A DNA stretch of 56,949 nt from Clostridia bacterium (GTDB taxonomy: Bacteria; Bacillota; Clostridia; Oscillospirales; CAG-272): positions 1 to 56,949 of the forward strand of contig JAFVZL010000023.1 in NCBI GenBank assembly GCA_017508195.1. The letters run 5' to 3'. Positions within the stretch are counted from its first letter, which is position 1. Each line of letters starts with the position of its first letter. Shown here one piece after another: positions 16,760-25,372 of this stretch. Under the pieces are notes generated by a model. It ran no database searches and was not told where the DNA came from. It saw only the letters and a list, made by a program, of their open reading frames with translations. The position numbers and the translations under genes were made by a program.

Positions 16760-17917
16760 TTACTCCTTGCTTTTATACTTTACCGTCACTATCGGGTAGG
16801 TTGATGAGCACACCTCGATAATATGTCTTCCCGCTGACAGCTCGTCTCCGCTTATGCTCGGTTCTACCGTTTCAATAATGGGGTTTTTCAGGGTGTAGAT
16901 GACTTTTTTGCCTACGATATCGCTTTTTAGCTGATCTATCGTATATCCCTCTTGCGAGCCGTTGAGTATAAGTCTTGTTCCCGACGGATCCATGACCATA
17001 GTATAGTTATTGTCATAAAAATACTCGGTGCTTTCCTCATATGAAAATGGATCGAGCTTAACTATATATCCGTCTGTCGGGCTTTCAAGATCTATGAAGT
17101 AGCAGGCAAATCCCTCGTAACTTCCGCTTGTGATCACAGTGTCTTCTGTGATGCTCATGCATCCTATTCTTCTTGTGAGCACACCGCTGATGCATTCCAC
17201 CTCGTCAGCGATTTCCCCTTCCGGTATAGCCATAAGCGGCTTGCCGAGCTTTTGCTTTACGGTTATTCCGTTGTATCCTTCATCAAGCACCGCGTTTCCA
17301 ACGTAGAGTCCTACCGACTCGGTAATTATTGGAAGCTCCATGGCATTACCCGTCGGAATATGGTAGATTCCGTTATATTTTGCCGCGGAGGGCTTCGTGC
17401 CCATCAGCTCACACTCTCCGATGTTTCCGGGATCCTTCGCTATTGCCGAGGTTTTTGTTCTGTTGTATTTGAAGTGAAGTCCCGGAATAAGCGCCTCGCC
17501 CTCTGCGATCTGCTCGGTAACGAGTGCCGTCATTTTCATCGTGTGAACACCGGTGCCGAGCATCATGTGATCGGTGCTGATGACTGCGCTTTCTTCCGTC
17601 GCACTTGCGGAATATATAAAGCATCCGTCCTCTCTTTCCCCACCGTATACGGGCGCATCCGTTTCCTCGAGTATCTTTACGAGCTCATCGCCGTCAAGAA
17701 CGCAGTCTCCGTGGATACGAATATTTAATACGTATTCTCCCGAGTCCACATATCCGGCACCCGTGTCACCTGTATTATACGAGTTATCGGTCTGTCCGCT
17801 TATAGTGAATGCGGTTATCTGTGCCCCCGCTTCAATTGCTCCGAGATCGAGAATACCGTTTGCGCTCGCTGTGATCGCGCCGGTGCCGGTATCGGCGTCG
17901 TCGGTGATGAGAAGCAT
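16760..17917 (-). CDS. putative tail appendage protein
   Basis: The 385-residue product is acidic and beta-rich, with repeated short strands separated by Gly/Asp turns, the texture of phage baseplate or receptor-binding proteins. No catalytic motif is visible. The ATG at 17917 is chosen because GAGG lies six bases upstream; a longer frame opens with GTG at 17935 without a properly spaced site. It begins MLLITDDADTGTGAITASA. It is translationally linked to the Mtd-N-like gene: TAAAATG. Confidence 0.5.
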   Translation of the reverse strand: MLLITDDADTGTGAITASANGILDLGAIEAGAQITAFTISGQTDNSYNTGDTGAGYVDSGEYVLNIRIHGDCVLDGDELVKILEETDAPVYGGEREDGCFIYSASATEESAVISTDHMMLGTGVHTMKMTALVTEQIAEGEALIPGLHFKYNRTKTSAIAKDPGNIGECELMGTKPSAAKYNGIYHIPTGNAMELPIITESVGLYVGNAVLDEGYNGITVKQKLGKPLMAIPEGEIADEVECISGVLTRRIGCMSITEDTVITSGSYEGFACYFIDLESPTDGYIVKLDPFSYEESTEYFYDNNYTMVMDPSGTRLILNGSQEGYTIDQLKSDIVGKKVIYTLKNPIIETVEPSISGDELSAGRHIIEVCSSTYPIVTVKYKSKE

Positions 17918-17918
17918 T

Positions 17919-18392
17919 TTATTCCTCATAAACACCTCTGACGTGGCAGTTCATTTTGTCACTCTTCCAGAATATCAGAGTATAGTGCATACATACATCG
18001 GGCACGAATACACCATCCTCGATGCTCGCACCGCTGAATCTTATATTCTCGTAGTTTTCAAAGCTGACGGTCGGCGGATAGTCGTAGGTCTTGAAGCTGA
18101 TCATCGAAAAGTATGGGGATGAGTCAGAATGCTCGAGTGATATGCCCAGGTTCTCAATGTAAGCGAGGCTGATCTCCTCGTTGTTTCTGAGCGAAACGTT
18201 CATATGCTCCTCTTCGGTTTCGGTGAGGATACCACCTACGGGGATGAGATCAAAGAACTCCGTCTCTCCGTCACCGATCACTGCATCGTATCCTGTGCTT
18301 CGCTTGATTAGCGCGATCTCTCCGTCGGGTATAACGGGGTTTGCTTCCTGCCATACGCTCTCGCTTGCGCGCCTGTGTTGTACTTTTGTCAT
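17919..18392 (-). CDS. Mtd-N-like tail fibre protein
   Basis: The 157-residue protein opens with QHRRASESVWQEANPVIPDGEIALIK and then VIGDGETEFFDLIPVGG (about 12-55). This matches the pattern 'W...nPvLpeGEig.e..tg..KiGDG.t.w.dLp' of the N-terminal domain of major tropism determinant and many other phage fibre proteins, which attaches the fibre to the particle. The remaining ~100 residues are beta-rich with many aromatics and could form the distal part. No diversity-generating retroelement (reverse transcriptase or template repeat) is seen nearby. Confidence 0.65.
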   Translation of the reverse strand: MTKVQHRRASESVWQEANPVIPDGEIALIKRSTGYDAVIGDGETEFFDLIPVGGILTETEEEHMNVSLRNNEEISLAYIENLGISLEHSDSSPYFSMISFKTYDYPPTVSFENYENIRFSGASIEDGVFVPDVCMHYTLIFWKSDKMNCHVRGVYEE

Positions 18393-18414
18393 TGTTTTCT
18401 CCTTTTAATGATTT

Positions 18415-19281
18415 TTAGGATAAAAGATCGTCGGGCGATCCGCAATCGATAACTATGAGTGCATCCTCTCCGATGCCCGAGATATCGGTTGATCCTGTGC
18501 CCGCGCTGATACCGTCGATCCTTGCCGACAGCTCGTTATAGCTAGAATCTACGCGATTTTCAAGGCTTTCGACGTCGGATCTGATGCCTTCTATCTCACC
18601 ATCAAGTCTTGTACCGAGTGCGTCGACGGACTCGGTGCACGAGGACTTCGCCTCCTCAAGAAGGCGCTCGAGGGTAGAGAGGCTCTCCCTGTATTCGATA
18701 AGAAGCAGATCGAGCTGTTCGGCATACATCTGTGTCGAGCTTGTGGTGGCGTAGAGCACCTCGATATCCGAGTTGATCGTACCTATGGTCGCACCCTGTG
18801 TAGCTATCGAGCTCTTTACCGTATCTATAACCTCGAGAATCGATGCTATCTCACCCTCCAGCTCGTTTATCCTCTCCTCGGACACTTCGATGCCGTCGGA
18901 ATTTTCTCCAAGCCCCACCCTTACCGAGGCTATTGCCGATTTGATATCAAGAACGGTTTCGGAGAGCGTCTTACCGAGCACGTTAAGATAGTCCGAAAAT
19001 GCCCCGGATCTGATATCCTCGAGCAGGTTTCTTAAGCTATGTCCGTCTCTTATACCGCTCGGGATAGCGCCGTCCACACCCTCACCGTCGGAGCGGCAGA
19101 GGTCATCGAGCAGTGCGTTGAATCTTGAGATGATGAAAAGAGGGAGCTTGTCAAATGCCTCCTTCATCTGCCTCGCCGTATATCCGGCACCTCCGAACGA
19201 GGTGGGAGCGGTGGGACGCGAGGGAAGAGAAGCGACCCTCAGACTCCTGATATCGGCTTCGTTGATTTTTGTTACTGTCAC
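18415..19281 (-). CDS. putative tail appendage protein with long coiled coil
   Basis: The 288-residue product starts with a GTG (AAAGGA upstream). Its first 60 residues (LPSRPTAPTSFGGAGYTARQMKEAFDKLP; here noted in two pieces, LPSRPTAPTSF and GGAGYTARQMKEAFDKLP) resemble N-termini of tail-fibre-region proteins in Firmicutes phages. Residues about 90-260 are nearly all helix-forming with heptads of I/L/V, likely a trimeric coiled-coil shaft. A short Gly/Ser/Asp-rich C-terminus follows. It sits between the nozzle gene and the Mtd-N-like gene. Confidence 0.6.
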   Translation of the reverse strand: MTVTKINEADIRSLRVASLPSRPTAPTSFGGAGYTARQMKEAFDKLPLFIISRFNALLDDLCRSDGEGVDGAIPSGIRDGHSLRNLLEDIRSGAFSDYLNVLGKTLSETVLDIKSAIASVRVGLGENSDGIEVSEERINELEGEIASILEVIDTVKSSIATQGATIGTINSDIEVLYATTSSTQMYAEQLDLLLIEYRESLSTLERLLEEAKSSCTESVDALGTRLDGEIEGIRSDVESLENRVDSSYNELSARIDGISAGTGSTDISGIGEDALIVIDCGSPDDLLS

Positions 19282-19314
19282 TTTTTTTCCTTTCTGCAGG
19301 CTTATCCTGCCTTA

Positions 19315-21975
19315 CTAACTGCGTTTGATCCTGCCCTTTACGGTATAGCGGTAAGCAATGCTCGCCACACCGATAGGTGCCGCATATCCCTCGGTGTAGA
19401 GGGCTATCTGCTTTTCTATCCATCCCTTTTCCTTTTCTGCAATAGGAAGAGTCTGATAATCAGCTACCGAAAGCGCAAGCGATCCGAGATTGACCTCGGA
19501 GAACGACAGGGGTGACATCGGGAAGCTTGTTATCTCCGAATAGTCCGAGCTCTCCGTTCCGACCTCGCAGTGTATCGGAGCATCGGAATAGCTTCTGCAC
19601 TTAAGGACGAGGGAATGCTTTACTGTGGATTTTGCAAGGTGAGGAATATCGCAGTTGTCATATGCGGTCTTTATGGCGTATCTTACGGCGTGACCGTCGT
19701 GCGAATAGTATTCAGGGTGTATTCTTCGCCCCATGATATCTGCGTAAAGAAGAGGATCGAAGTCATCCACCCCTCTGAGATTATCGGGAGCAATACCGCG
19801 CTTATCGTTGTTGAATACCATGAGAGCACCGCTCTCCGTTCCAAAGAACAAAAGATCCTCAACACCGAGTGCACAACACGCAGGTGAAAATACGCCTCCT
19901 CTGCGTTCTCCGGTCTTGTAGAGGCTGTATTTTATACCGTCAACAATGCCGTAGAGCAAAACTCGGCCGTCGTTATCCACCTCGCTTATCGCATCCCCTA
20001 AGAAAATATCACCCTCACTCGGGTGGGCCTTAATATCCCCGTTCTCGAAGCTGTCAAAGCGGTATACCGTAGAATCCCCCTCATAGCTGCCGATGCCCGT
20101 CAGTACAAACCACTCGTATTCTCGTCCTCCGGTGCGGTGCGTGAATGTCATCCTTGAGTCTGCAAGGTATGCGGTGCTTCCCGTAAGGATAACAAGATAT
20201 CCGCACCACTCGGTAAGTATTGCGCGGTTTAAAGCCTCGTTAAGTAAACTATAATTTACATTATGCGACCTACACACGACATTTCTGTCATAATTGATAG
20301 TTCTTTTGTCGAGCGCATACAGACCGAGTTTAGTTATAAATACCGGGTCATCCATAAATGAAAATGCCTCTCCAACAGCGGATATACCCGAGTGTATATA
20401 GCTCTTTGGGTATACCCTGGGCAAATAATCGCTGTCGGTGCTCGTGGGCGTGTGATAGAAGATGCTGCCGGAGCCGTCGTCGCCCTTTTTGAATACTGCA
20501 AGCGAGTCGCCCGCAGCAAGCAGGGCAGATACTCCATAGCCACCTATACCGTCAGAGAAGTAACTCATCGCACCGAAGTATAGTCGGTTAGCACCGCCTT
20601 CGGATATCGGAGTTGAATAGAATACGGTGTTAGGGAGAGTTGGGTTTCCCGACAGAAAAACGCGGTTGTCAAACACTTCCGCAAGAGTGCAACCGAGAAT
20701 AGCCTCCTTGCCAGGGACCGATACGTCGGCATCTCCGAAGCTATATTCCTTTTCTGCGCCCGATATTTCGATAAGATAATTGCACGGCTCCTCGTATATG
20801 GAAGTACTGACGAGGCGCACCGCGCTGAGCCTGCCTTCGTTATCGAAGATTTGCTCAAATTCAATCTCCTTGCCGTTTTCCGTAATGCTTAGCACCTCTC
20901 GGGAATCCTCGGGTACAGCAAGCTCGATGCGGGCACGGATATCCTCGCTGTTAAAGATCAGATTATAGCCGTCGAGAACGCTGTTACCCTCTACGGATTC
21001 GAGCTGCTCTGCCGTGCCGCCGTAGTGAACGTTTTTAAGCTCTTTACATTCGACGAAAGCTGACACGGGTATGGATGTCAGTCCGACTCCGAGATAAACG
21101 TCGGTCATTGATACACAGTCCTCAAAAACCGCGATGCCGATCTCTCTCACCGTGCGGGGAAGCGAGATCACCTTTGCTGACGAACAGAAGTTGAACGCCC
21201 ATTCTCCTACGACCTCTACGCCCTCTGCTACATAAATGGCGGTTGCCTTATCGCAGAGGCTGAACGCGTGAGGGAATATCTCGGTTACTCGGTACTGTCT
21301 GCCGTGAAGTGTAGTATAGCCGGGCACGTATATTTCTCCCTCGTAGTAACGGTCCATGCCCGATACCGCGCAGACTCCTATCGACTCGTCTGTTACGGTA
21401 AATACAAGCCCCTTAGTGCCGACAAAGTACTCTCTCGGGTCTGCTATTATGTATCGCGCCATCAGCTTGTCCGTCAAAAGATTGCGCTGCTCGTGCATTG
21501 CTCCGTTCAGAGTAAGCGACGGTATGTAGGGCATAGCACCCTCCTCACCTACGCGCAGCACGGCACCGTCTCTTGTTATTTCGCTTATGTAGTCACCCGT
21601 GACGAAAAATACGCTGCCCCCCACAGAAAAGTGAGGGCACTTTTTATCCGGCATCTCCTCTATCGGGTCGCTCATCAGATAGCTGTCGCGCTCGGATATT
21701 CTCATGCGGTAGAGTGACGTGCCAGCATGGATAAGAAGATAGTCGCTATCCTCTGCCGTGCTTTGTCTTACGATGGAATGTATCCTCTTTCCGAAGCTTG
21801 CTATCCTCCTGAAGCCCGGTACGCTTTCGATAATTCCTCCGCCGTCACCGTCGTAGTCACGGTAAACGTTTTCTGCGTATGCAAGTCGACTCTTGGATAT
21901 TTCCGAGCCGCTGCCACCCAGCTCAACTCCTCTGAAGTCGCTATAGAGGCGTGTATATCCTGTAGCTTTGCTCAT
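19315..21975 (-). CDS. nozzle/tail-stabilisation-like protein with BspA-type LRR insertion
   Basis: At 886 residues this is the cassette's largest protein. The start (YSDFRGVELGG, then AENVYRDYDGDGGGIIESVPGFRRI) resembles the beginning of podovirus tail nozzle or P22 gp10-like DNA-stabilisation proteins, which seal the packaged genome. Repeated strands with HAGTSLYRM and FVTGDYISEITRDG suggest a beta-propeller. Between about residues 188 and 325 a leucine-rich segment of BspA/LRR_5 type is inserted, for example VEVVGEWAFNFCSSAKVISLP and REIGIAVFEDC. BspA repeats mediate adhesion in gut and oral bacteria. Related nozzles are roughly half this length. Functional assignment is inferred from position and N-terminal pattern. 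Confidence 0.6.
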   Translation of the reverse strand: MSKATGYTRLYSDFRGVELGGSGSEISKSRLAYAENVYRDYDGDGGGIIESVPGFRRIASFGKRIHSIVRQSTAEDSDYLLIHAGTSLYRMRISERDSYLMSDPIEEMPDKKCPHFSVGGSVFFVTGDYISEITRDGAVLRVGEEGAMPYIPSLTLNGAMHEQRNLLTDKLMARYIIADPREYFVGTKGLVFTVTDESIGVCAVSGMDRYYEGEIYVPGYTTLHGRQYRVTEIFPHAFSLCDKATAIYVAEGVEVVGEWAFNFCSSAKVISLPRTVREIGIAVFEDCVSMTDVYLGVGLTSIPVSAFVECKELKNVHYGGTAEQLESVEGNSVLDGYNLIFNSEDIRARIELAVPEDSREVLSITENGKEIEFEQIFDNEGRLSAVRLVSTSIYEEPCNYLIEISGAEKEYSFGDADVSVPGKEAILGCTLAEVFDNRVFLSGNPTLPNTVFYSTPISEGGANRLYFGAMSYFSDGIGGYGVSALLAAGDSLAVFKKGDDGSGSIFYHTPTSTDSDYLPRVYPKSYIHSGISAVGEAFSFMDDPVFITKLGLYALDKRTINYDRNVVCRSHNVNYSLLNEALNRAILTEWCGYLVILTGSTAYLADSRMTFTHRTGGREYEWFVLTGIGSYEGDSTVYRFDSFENGDIKAHPSEGDIFLGDAISEVDNDGRVLLYGIVDGIKYSLYKTGERRGGVFSPACCALGVEDLLFFGTESGALMVFNNDKRGIAPDNLRGVDDFDPLLYADIMGRRIHPEYYSHDGHAVRYAIKTAYDNCDIPHLAKSTVKHSLVLKCRSYSDAPIHCEVGTESSDYSEITSFPMSPLSFSEVNLGSLALSVADYQTLPIAEKEKGWIEKQIALYTEGYAAPIGVASIAYRYTVKGRIKRS

Positions 21976-21986
21976 AATACACCGCC

Positions 21987-22823
21987 TTACGCCCAGCCGT
22001 TGGTGAGATAGGGCGCGCCCGTCTCCTTCGGCATAAATCTCATGAGAGTGCCCATACCGTCCCTGTACAGCGCGCGGTATAGATCCGACTTGTCGGGATC
22101 ATCGTCAAGCCATATGTAGCTTGCTAAAAGAAGGGGTAAAAGCTCGGCACATTCCAGGGGGACATCGATAGGCTCGTCATCCTCGTATCCGCTCGGCATA
22201 ATCGGTGCTCTGCGGTAGGTAAGTACGATAGGACCGTAGTGATTTTCAGGCACGTGCATGACTCCGTCTATAACGTAAGCTCCTGCTATCGGAGTACCTG
22301 AGATGCTTTCCGGTTGCTTGTAAGGTCCGAGATAATCTCCGAGCGCCCTTTTGAGGTCGGTCGTCAGTCTTTCATCCCAGAGCGGAATATCCTCGGGTCT
22401 TTCGCTCGTAAGCTCATCGCAAACCGCAAGATTGTATACCGTATAACCGTAGTCTCCGATAAAGCTTACCGTTACTCCGTCACCGATGAAGCTTCGCACC
22501 TCCGATAGCTCGGAGTCAAAGCTATGCTCGCGTACGATATCTGCTACGGAGTATACATAGCTTCCCTTGCCGGAAACTGTAAAGGACAATGCCCGTCCGA
22601 CGGCGGTATAGCTTTCGGTACCTCCGGGGCGGTGATGTATTTCCTTTGCAATAAGCCTGATGCTTTTATCGGGTCTTGGCAGTCTTACGGTCTTAAGCAC
22701 GGGTCTGTCAAGAAAGAGCGTGTGGAGTGAGCGTCTTAACGCTGGTATCAGATCCGCCGTGTCGTCGAGCTCTCGCTCGAAGCCGAGCGCAAGCACGGAG
22801 CGCTTTAATTCTCCGAATGTCAT
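21987..22823 (-). CDS. putative portal-tail adaptor protein
   Basis: The 278-residue product starts MTFGELKRSVLALGFERELDD and contains ALRRSLHTLFLDRPVLKTVRL (about 28-48), and an acidic C-terminus with LPLLLASYIWLDDDPDKSDLYRAL (reported in pieces: LPLLLASYIWLDDDPDKSD, LYRAL). The helical ends around a beta-rich middle, and the place between capsid and nozzle genes, fit a head-to-tail adaptor. No specific family motif is certain. The ribosome site AAAGGAAA precedes the ATG. A strong hairpin separates it from the capsid gene. Confidence 0.5.
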   Translation of the reverse strand: MTFGELKRSVLALGFERELDDTADLIPALRRSLHTLFLDRPVLKTVRLPRPDKSIRLIAKEIHHRPGGTESYTAVGRALSFTVSGKGSYVYSVADIVREHSFDSELSEVRSFIGDGVTVSFIGDYGYTVYNLAVCDELTSERPEDIPLWDERLTTDLKRALGDYLGPYKQPESISGTPIAGAYVIDGVMHVPENHYGPIVLTYRRAPIMPSGYEDDEPIDVPLECAELLPLLLASYIWLDDDPDKSDLYRALYRDGMGTLMRFMPKETGAPYLTNGWA

Positions 22824-22852
22824 ATAAGTATTTCCTTTCTCTATTTTAGATA

Positions 22853-22878
22853 GGGCTGCCGCAAAGGCGCGGCAGCCC
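22853..22878 (-). other. strong hairpin between capsid and adaptor genes
   Basis: A perfect 10-bp GC-rich stem (22853-22862 with 22869-22878) with a 6-base loop lies 45 bases after the capsid stop. No clear U-run follows on the minus strand, so it may be a partial terminator or mRNA 3'-end stabiliser that raises capsid expression over downstream genes. Confidence 0.6.
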
Positions 22879-22923
22879 GTGGTGCCATTCAGGCTATAAT
22901 CGCACCTTAATGTAAAGTATGGA

Positions 22924-23979
22924 TTACAGCTTGGTGGCTCCGTCGATGGCGGAAGCGGAATCTACCGCCATGAGGATGTGCTTATAAGTGCCGAATCCGA
23001 CTCCGAATCTGCATCTGCCGCACCACATATAATTACCGGTGTGGTTGTCCACCCAGTTGGATACGGTGAGGGGAACACGGTTGAAGAACATGTTACCGCT
23101 GAGGTTCTTGTTTGCCTCGCTCGACATGATCATAACGCGGTCATCGCTCGGCTGCCAGTTAGGCATTACCACGATGTTCCAGTTGCCGAAATGAAGGTTG
23201 ATATCGTTGTAATTACCGCCGAGCGCACCCTCTGAGCCGGCTACCTTCTTTGCTATCTGCTCGGCTACGGGTCTGTTACCGGGGAGAATGATGGTGTCGG
23301 CGGTATAGCCGAGGACCTCACCGTTCTCGTCCTTCATGTTACGGAGCTTAACGGACAGCTCGGAGAGAGCCTCCTCAAAGGCTGCGGTCGAAGCAGTTCT
23401 GTTCGTTCCGCTCTTGAATATATCACCCCAGAAGAGGTTGGACTGAGTGCCGTTTGCACCGTTTGTACCGCCCCACTTGTGGTTCGATGCGAAGAGTGCA
23501 AGGCCGTCGGGTGCGGATAGGTCGAGAGCCGCCTTAGCAAAGGTGCCCGTGGTTGAGGTACCGTTTGCAAGCGCGTACTCACAGATCTTGTGCATGGTCT
23601 TGTAATAGGCTCTCGTGAAGTTCTCGGCTCTGCGCTTTGCATCCTGTGCAACACCGTAGTTCGCATCCTCCATCATCTCGGCTGTGATAGTGAACTCCTT
23701 CATGAACTGGATATGCTCGATGAACTTGCGATAGGTCTCGCTTATAGTATCGGACTCTGCCGCAGCACCCTCGCTTGCGGCGCGGAACACATCAAACTCG
23801 TTCTGACCGATTATGGTCTCACCGAACTTACCGCTCTTTTCTACGTTGAAGAGCCAGTCGCAAATGCCGCCCTTCTTGGTGAGAATATCGCTCTCGTGCT
23901 CGATGACCATCTTAATGGGTGTCTCGAGCTTGCCTATTGCTGCGTTCGAGAAGCCCGAATTTTTAGAATAGATTATCAT
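22924..23979 (-). CDS. major capsid protein (HK97-fold type, Mu gpT-like)
   Basis: The 351-residue protein lies after a scaffold-like gene and before the adaptor. Its middle resembles Mu gpT-like/HK97-fold capsid proteins: ITAEMMEDANYGVAQDAKRRAENFTR (in pieces ITAEMMEDANYG and RRAENFTRAYYKTMHK) as the helical spine, LFASNHKWGGTNGANGTQSNLF as a typical head-protein segment (split), then ADTIILPGNRPVAEQI and VVMPNW. No N-terminal prohead-protease extension is apparent. AAAAGGAG precedes the ATG. The shell would package DNA delivered by the terminase. Confidence 0.82.
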   Translation of the reverse strand: MIIYSKNSGFSNAAIGKLETPIKMVIEHESDILTKKGGICDWLFNVEKSGKFGETIIGQNEFDVFRAASEGAAAESDTISETYRKFIEHIQFMKEFTITAEMMEDANYGVAQDAKRRAENFTRAYYKTMHKICEYALANGTSTTGTFAKAALDLSAPDGLALFASNHKWGGTNGANGTQSNLFWGDIFKSGTNRTASTAAFEEALSELSVKLRNMKDENGEVLGYTADTIILPGNRPVAEQIAKKVAGSEGALGGNYNDINLHFGNWNIVVMPNWQPSDDRVMIMSSEANKNLSGNMFFNRVPLTVSNWVDNHTGNYMWCGRCRFGVGFGTYKHILMAVDSASAIDGATKL

Positions 23980-23996
23980 TTGTTATCTCCTTTTTA

Positions 23997-24473
23997 TTAA
24001 ACGCTTACCTTTTTATAAAGGCTGTGGAGCTCGGCGTCGCCAAGGCCCGGGAACAGATCTCGTGCGCGCTCAAGCTCGGTACGGGACATCGACCCGGTGG
24101 GTCCGCCTGCTCCGCGTGGAACGGCTGAGGAAAGATGACTGCGGTTATCCGTGTGGAGCCTTCTTTCCGTTGTTGCAAGATATGCCTCAGCCGGGGTGAG
24201 TCCGAGGTCGCGGAGTGTCGCATACCTCAACGGATCCTCGAGCTCGGTTATATATCTGATTCCCCTGAGCTCGGAGAATCTGGCACGAAGCTCGTTAAGA
24301 TCCGACTCGACAATAAGAGCGTAATCGGGAGCTTCGGCTGCCGTATCGGATAAGTCCCTTGCATCGTCGGAGGTGTTCTCCGTGCTCGTCTCGGGTACCG
24401 ATTCGGTGAGCTCTGTGCTCTCATCTCTCTCGGGTACAAGCTCGGTCTCTGTATTCAGTACGTTCTCGCTCAT
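23997..24473 (-). CDS. scaffold-like head protein
   Basis: The 158-residue product has a very acidic, low-complexity N-terminus (about 1-50, rich in E, S, T), a helical middle (LRARFSELRGIRYITELED), the motif RDLGLTPAEAYL (about 85-98), and a conserved C-terminus MSRTELERARDLFPGLGD (about 130-147). Proteins with this shape sit just upstream of capsid genes in Firmicutes phages and are taken as scaffolds. No protease motif is visible. Its ATG overlaps the stop of the 48-residue gene. Confidence 0.7.
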   Translation of the reverse strand: MSENVLNTETELVPERDESTELTESVPETSTENTSDDARDLSDTAAEAPDYALIVESDLNELRARFSELRGIRYITELEDPLRYATLRDLGLTPAEAYLATTERRLHTDNRSHLSSAVPRGAGGPTGSMSRTELERARDLFPGLGDAELHSLYKKVSV

Positions 24474-24616
24474 TTCTTACCGCTCCTGAGATCGCCGCCC
24501 GAGGTTATCCTCGATGCCTTAGGCTCCTTTGTACTCTTAACGGGCGCTGTGATCTTCTCAAGACTGTGGGTACGATAGGGTGCACTTACAGTGCTGTTTT
24601 CCTTGTTTTTGTTCAT
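24470..24616 (-). CDS. 48-residue basic phage protein
   Basis: A short frame MNKNKENSTVSAPYRTHSL ... SGGDLRSGKK fills the gap between the 246-residue gene and the scaffold-like gene. It is 48 residues, basic and polar, with no cysteine. GAAAGGATC precedes the ATG, and its TGA overlaps the next gene's ATG, so it is very likely translated. No family is recognised. Confidence 0.65.
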   Translation of the reverse strand: MNKNKENSTVSAPYRTHSLEKITAPVKSTKEPKASRITSGGDLRSGKK

Positions 24617-24631
24617 TTTTTGATCCTTTCT

Positions 24632-25372
24632 TTATTCGATACGGTCGATTCCGCCGTACATAGTATCTCCGAGCTTATCGAGGTAGTCGAGGTACTGGCT
24701 GCCGTACATCGCATATTCGAACTGCAGCCTTTCGGTAGCCTTCTTTATCTCCTTTACGTCCTCCTCGGTAAGGCCGATGGCTCTTGCGTACGATGCCGCC
24801 ATATCGGGTGTGAAGTAGTGGTCGTTTATCTTGCTGAGGATTTCTACCTTGAGCTGATTTCTGACCGCGTTGTAAACGGCACTCACGGCTTCGGTTGCAT
24901 TTTTGTCATCGAGTCCTGCCTCCACCGCGTATTCGTATACGCGTACGGGGTCTATGACACGCTGTTGCGAGAGAGTTGAGGTTACTCTTCTTCTTACGTT
25001 ATCCTGCTTACTTTCAAAGCCCTCGAGATAATCAACGTATTTTCTTCTTTCGTTTGTCTCGTTTGCCTTACGGGTCTTTTCAATATCCAAAAGTCCCATC
25101 CTCGCATTCTCGCGTACCTTTTCCCTGAGGTAGTCCTCGTATCCGCCACCGTCAAGGCCGGATGCTCTCAGCGATGCGGCACTCCTTCCCGTTGACATAC
25201 CGGCTGCCGCGTTTTTCAATAAGAGGGCCTCTGCCGCTCTTCCCGCGGTGCTGTTGTAATGCTCGCCCTCGCCGACAACGTATTCGGTGAAGGTCTTTTT
25301 TCTGTTGCCGAGCTCGAGCTTTTTAACGTAATCGTCAACGAAGCCTTTGAAGCTCGTATCCGTCTTCGCCAT
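24632..25372 (-). CDS. phage head-region protein of unknown function
   Basis: The 246-residue product is strongly helical and charged. The ATG at 25372 is chosen because GAGGAGGTG precedes it by seven bases; the frame upstream is only the overlapping portal sequence. Its start overlaps the portal gene's end by 38 bases. Two features stand out: an Ala/Gly/Ser-rich stretch (about 46-75) and long helices with alternating E/R/K (about 75-115). Position after the portal suggests a minor head or ejected internal protein, but I cannot assign a family. Confidence 0.6.
   Translation of the reverse strand: MAKTDTSFKGFVDDYVKKLELGNRKKTFTEYVVGEGEHYNSTAGRAAEALLLKNAAAGMSTGRSAASLRASGLDGGGYEDYLREKVRENARMGLLDIEKTRKANETNERRKYVDYLEGFESKQDNVRRRVTSTLSQQRVIDPVRVYEYAVEAGLDDKNATEAVSAVYNAVRNQLKVEILSKINDHYFTPDMAASYARAIGLTEEDVKEIKKATERLQFEYAMYGSQYLDYLDKLGDTMYGGIDRIE

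Noticed and set aside
17919-18392. Diversity-generating retroelement linked to the Mtd-N-like protein
   Set aside because: No reverse transcriptase gene and no template/variable repeat pair are visible in the cassette.
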